Notes under the pieces: generated by a model | What the model was told of the DNA's origin: nothing | The model's database searches: none | The model's input: the letters and a program-made list of their open reading frames with translations, nothing else | Part shown: piece after piece, positions 6,321 to 6,871 of the stretch | Layout of the letters: every line of letters begins with the position of its first letter | Position numbering within the stretch: the first letter of the stretch is position 1 | Made by a program: the position numbers and the translations under genes | Assembly (NCBI GenBank): GCA_013153375.1 | Contig: JAADEN010000092.1 | Coordinates: 1 to 6,871, forward strand | Reading direction: 5' to 3' | DNA: 6,871 nt | From: Chloroflexota bacterium | GTDB lineage: Bacteria; Chloroflexota; Anaerolineae; Anaerolineales; DRMV01

Positions 6321-6871
6321 ATGAGCATTCGATGGCGTTGGATCGTAATCGCCGGGCTGGTCCTGGCCGTGAGCCTGCCCCTGAGCCGCCCGGCTCGGGC
6401 CGACAACGGGCCGCACGGCAACTACACCCCGACCACCGACGCGTGCGCGGGGTGCCACCGGGCCCACACCGCGGTCGGCTCCGATCTGGTGGTGGCGGCT
6501 TCCAGCACCGCGCTGTGCCTGACCTGCCACGGCACTTCGGGCACGGGCGCGGACACCGATGTCATCAACGGCGTGTATCTTCAGCGCGACGACCTGGACG
6601 AATCGCCCCCCGAGGGCGTGGTCAATCGCGGCCTCAAGGCCGGCGGCTTTGGGTATGCCCGCATGGACACCACCTGGACGGGCGACGCCTCGCCGCGGGC
6701 GGTCACCTCGTCGCACCTGATGGACGGCAGCACCGGCATCGTCTGGGGAAGCGGCGCCATCAACTCGGGGCCGGGCGAGGCCATCGCGCTGGCCTGCACC
6801 TCGTGCCACGATCCCCACGGCGGCGCGGGCGGCGGCGGAAGCGCGACCTACCGCATCTTGCGGCCCACGCC
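6321..6871 (+). CDS. Secreted multihaem c-type cytochrome paralogue, 3' end beyond window
   Basis: ATG 6321 follows a strong AGGAGGAG Shine-Dalgarno by four bases, and 183 codons are visible before the window ends. A Sec signal peptide ends at ARA|D after residue 27. Three CXXCH sites (starting at residues 42, 66 and 159) correspond in order and context to the first three of the upstream hexahaem protein, so the complete protein probably carries about six haems. Shared landmarks are the GPHG motif before the first haem, the CAGCHRAHTA block, TGADT after the second haem, a V-T-S-x-H-x-x-DG motif (H132), and CHDPHG with YRI after the third. It differs by a longer, more acidic segment (about 87-128) between haems two and three and by a Gly-rich loop after CHDPHG. 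Gene order and similarity indicate tandem duplication with divergence. The role is presumed the same: an extracytoplasmic electron carrier or filament subunit. Confidence 0.88.
   Translation, partial: MSIRWRWIVIAGLVLAVSLPLSRPARADNGPHGNYTPTTDACAGCHRAHTAVGSDLVVAASSTALCLTCHGTSGTGADTDVINGVYLQRDDLDESPPEGVVNRGLKAGGFGYARMDTTWTGDASPRAVTSSHLMDGSTGIVWGSGAINSGPGEAIALACTSCHDPHGGAGGGGSATYRILRPT
6426..6473 (+). repeat. 48-bp perfect direct repeat, copy 2 (in second secreted cytochrome gene)
   Basis: This is the second copy of the block at 5417-5464, offset by 1009 bases and in the same reading frame. It covers the first haem-binding site and the adjoining CHRAH ligand motif. Confidence 0.9.

Noticed and set aside
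3794..6421. Very long open frame on the minus strand opposite the NHL and hexahaem genes
   Set aside because: The translation is low in complexity, rich in Arg, Ala, Gly, His and Val, and shows no domain. The plus strand encodes clear proteins throughout. Long antisense open frames are expected from GC-rich codon third positions.
5417..6473. CRISPR array or insertion-sequence ends from the repeated 48-bp block
   Set aside because: There are only two copies, about 1 kb apart, each within a coding frame at the same protein position. There are no spacers, terminal inverted repeats or transposase.
1..6871. tRNA, rRNA, or integration-site features
   Set aside because: No cloverleaf-like pattern, rRNA segment or flanking duplication was recognised on either strand by eye.

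Overview
This window looks like a high-GC bacterial chromosome (roughly two-thirds G+C by eye). All recognisable genes lie on the + strand in one tightly packed run. The protein types suggest a member of the Chloroflexota or a similar anaerobic or facultative lineage: a NarL-type receiver relic, multihaem cytochromes with doubled CXXCH motifs, and secreted cytochromes with a CAGCHRAH-type first haem site. This taxonomic guess is an inference of low to moderate confidence, since no rRNA or marker gene is present.

Layout. Positions 1-113 hold a short, relatively AT-rich leader with a good extended -10 promoter. Next come a small degenerate receiver-domain protein (114-572), a membrane-anchored decahaem cytochrome c (569-1936), a four-helix membrane cytochrome b (1914-2846), a membrane-anchored TPR protein (2874-3851) and a membrane-anchored six-repeat NHL beta-propeller (3848-5194). 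A 123-nt gap follows, containing a very strong Shine-Dalgarno sequence in front of a five-codon ORF that looks like a gene relic. Then come a secreted hexahaem cytochrome (5318-6238), a gap with two hairpins, and a second secreted paralogue (6321-6871) cut by the window end.

Working model (inference). The cytochrome b and decahaem cytochrome c form a quinol:cytochrome oxidoreductase that passes electrons across the cytoplasmic membrane. The two secreted cytochromes carry them onward outside the membrane. The anchored TPR and NHL proteins would serve as assembly factors or scaffolds. Start/stop overlaps (ATGA, 23 nt, GTGA) indicate translational coupling over the first part. The whole set reads as a respiratory or extracellular electron-transfer module. 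No terminal reductase is visible, so the final acceptor is unknown.

At the DNA level, the palindromes ACGT and AGCT both appear to be completely absent from the window. Codon choice visibly avoids them: NAT rather than NAC before Val GTN codons, and GAA CTN or GAG TTG rather than GAG CTG. This is an unusual compositional signature unrelated to the genes' function.
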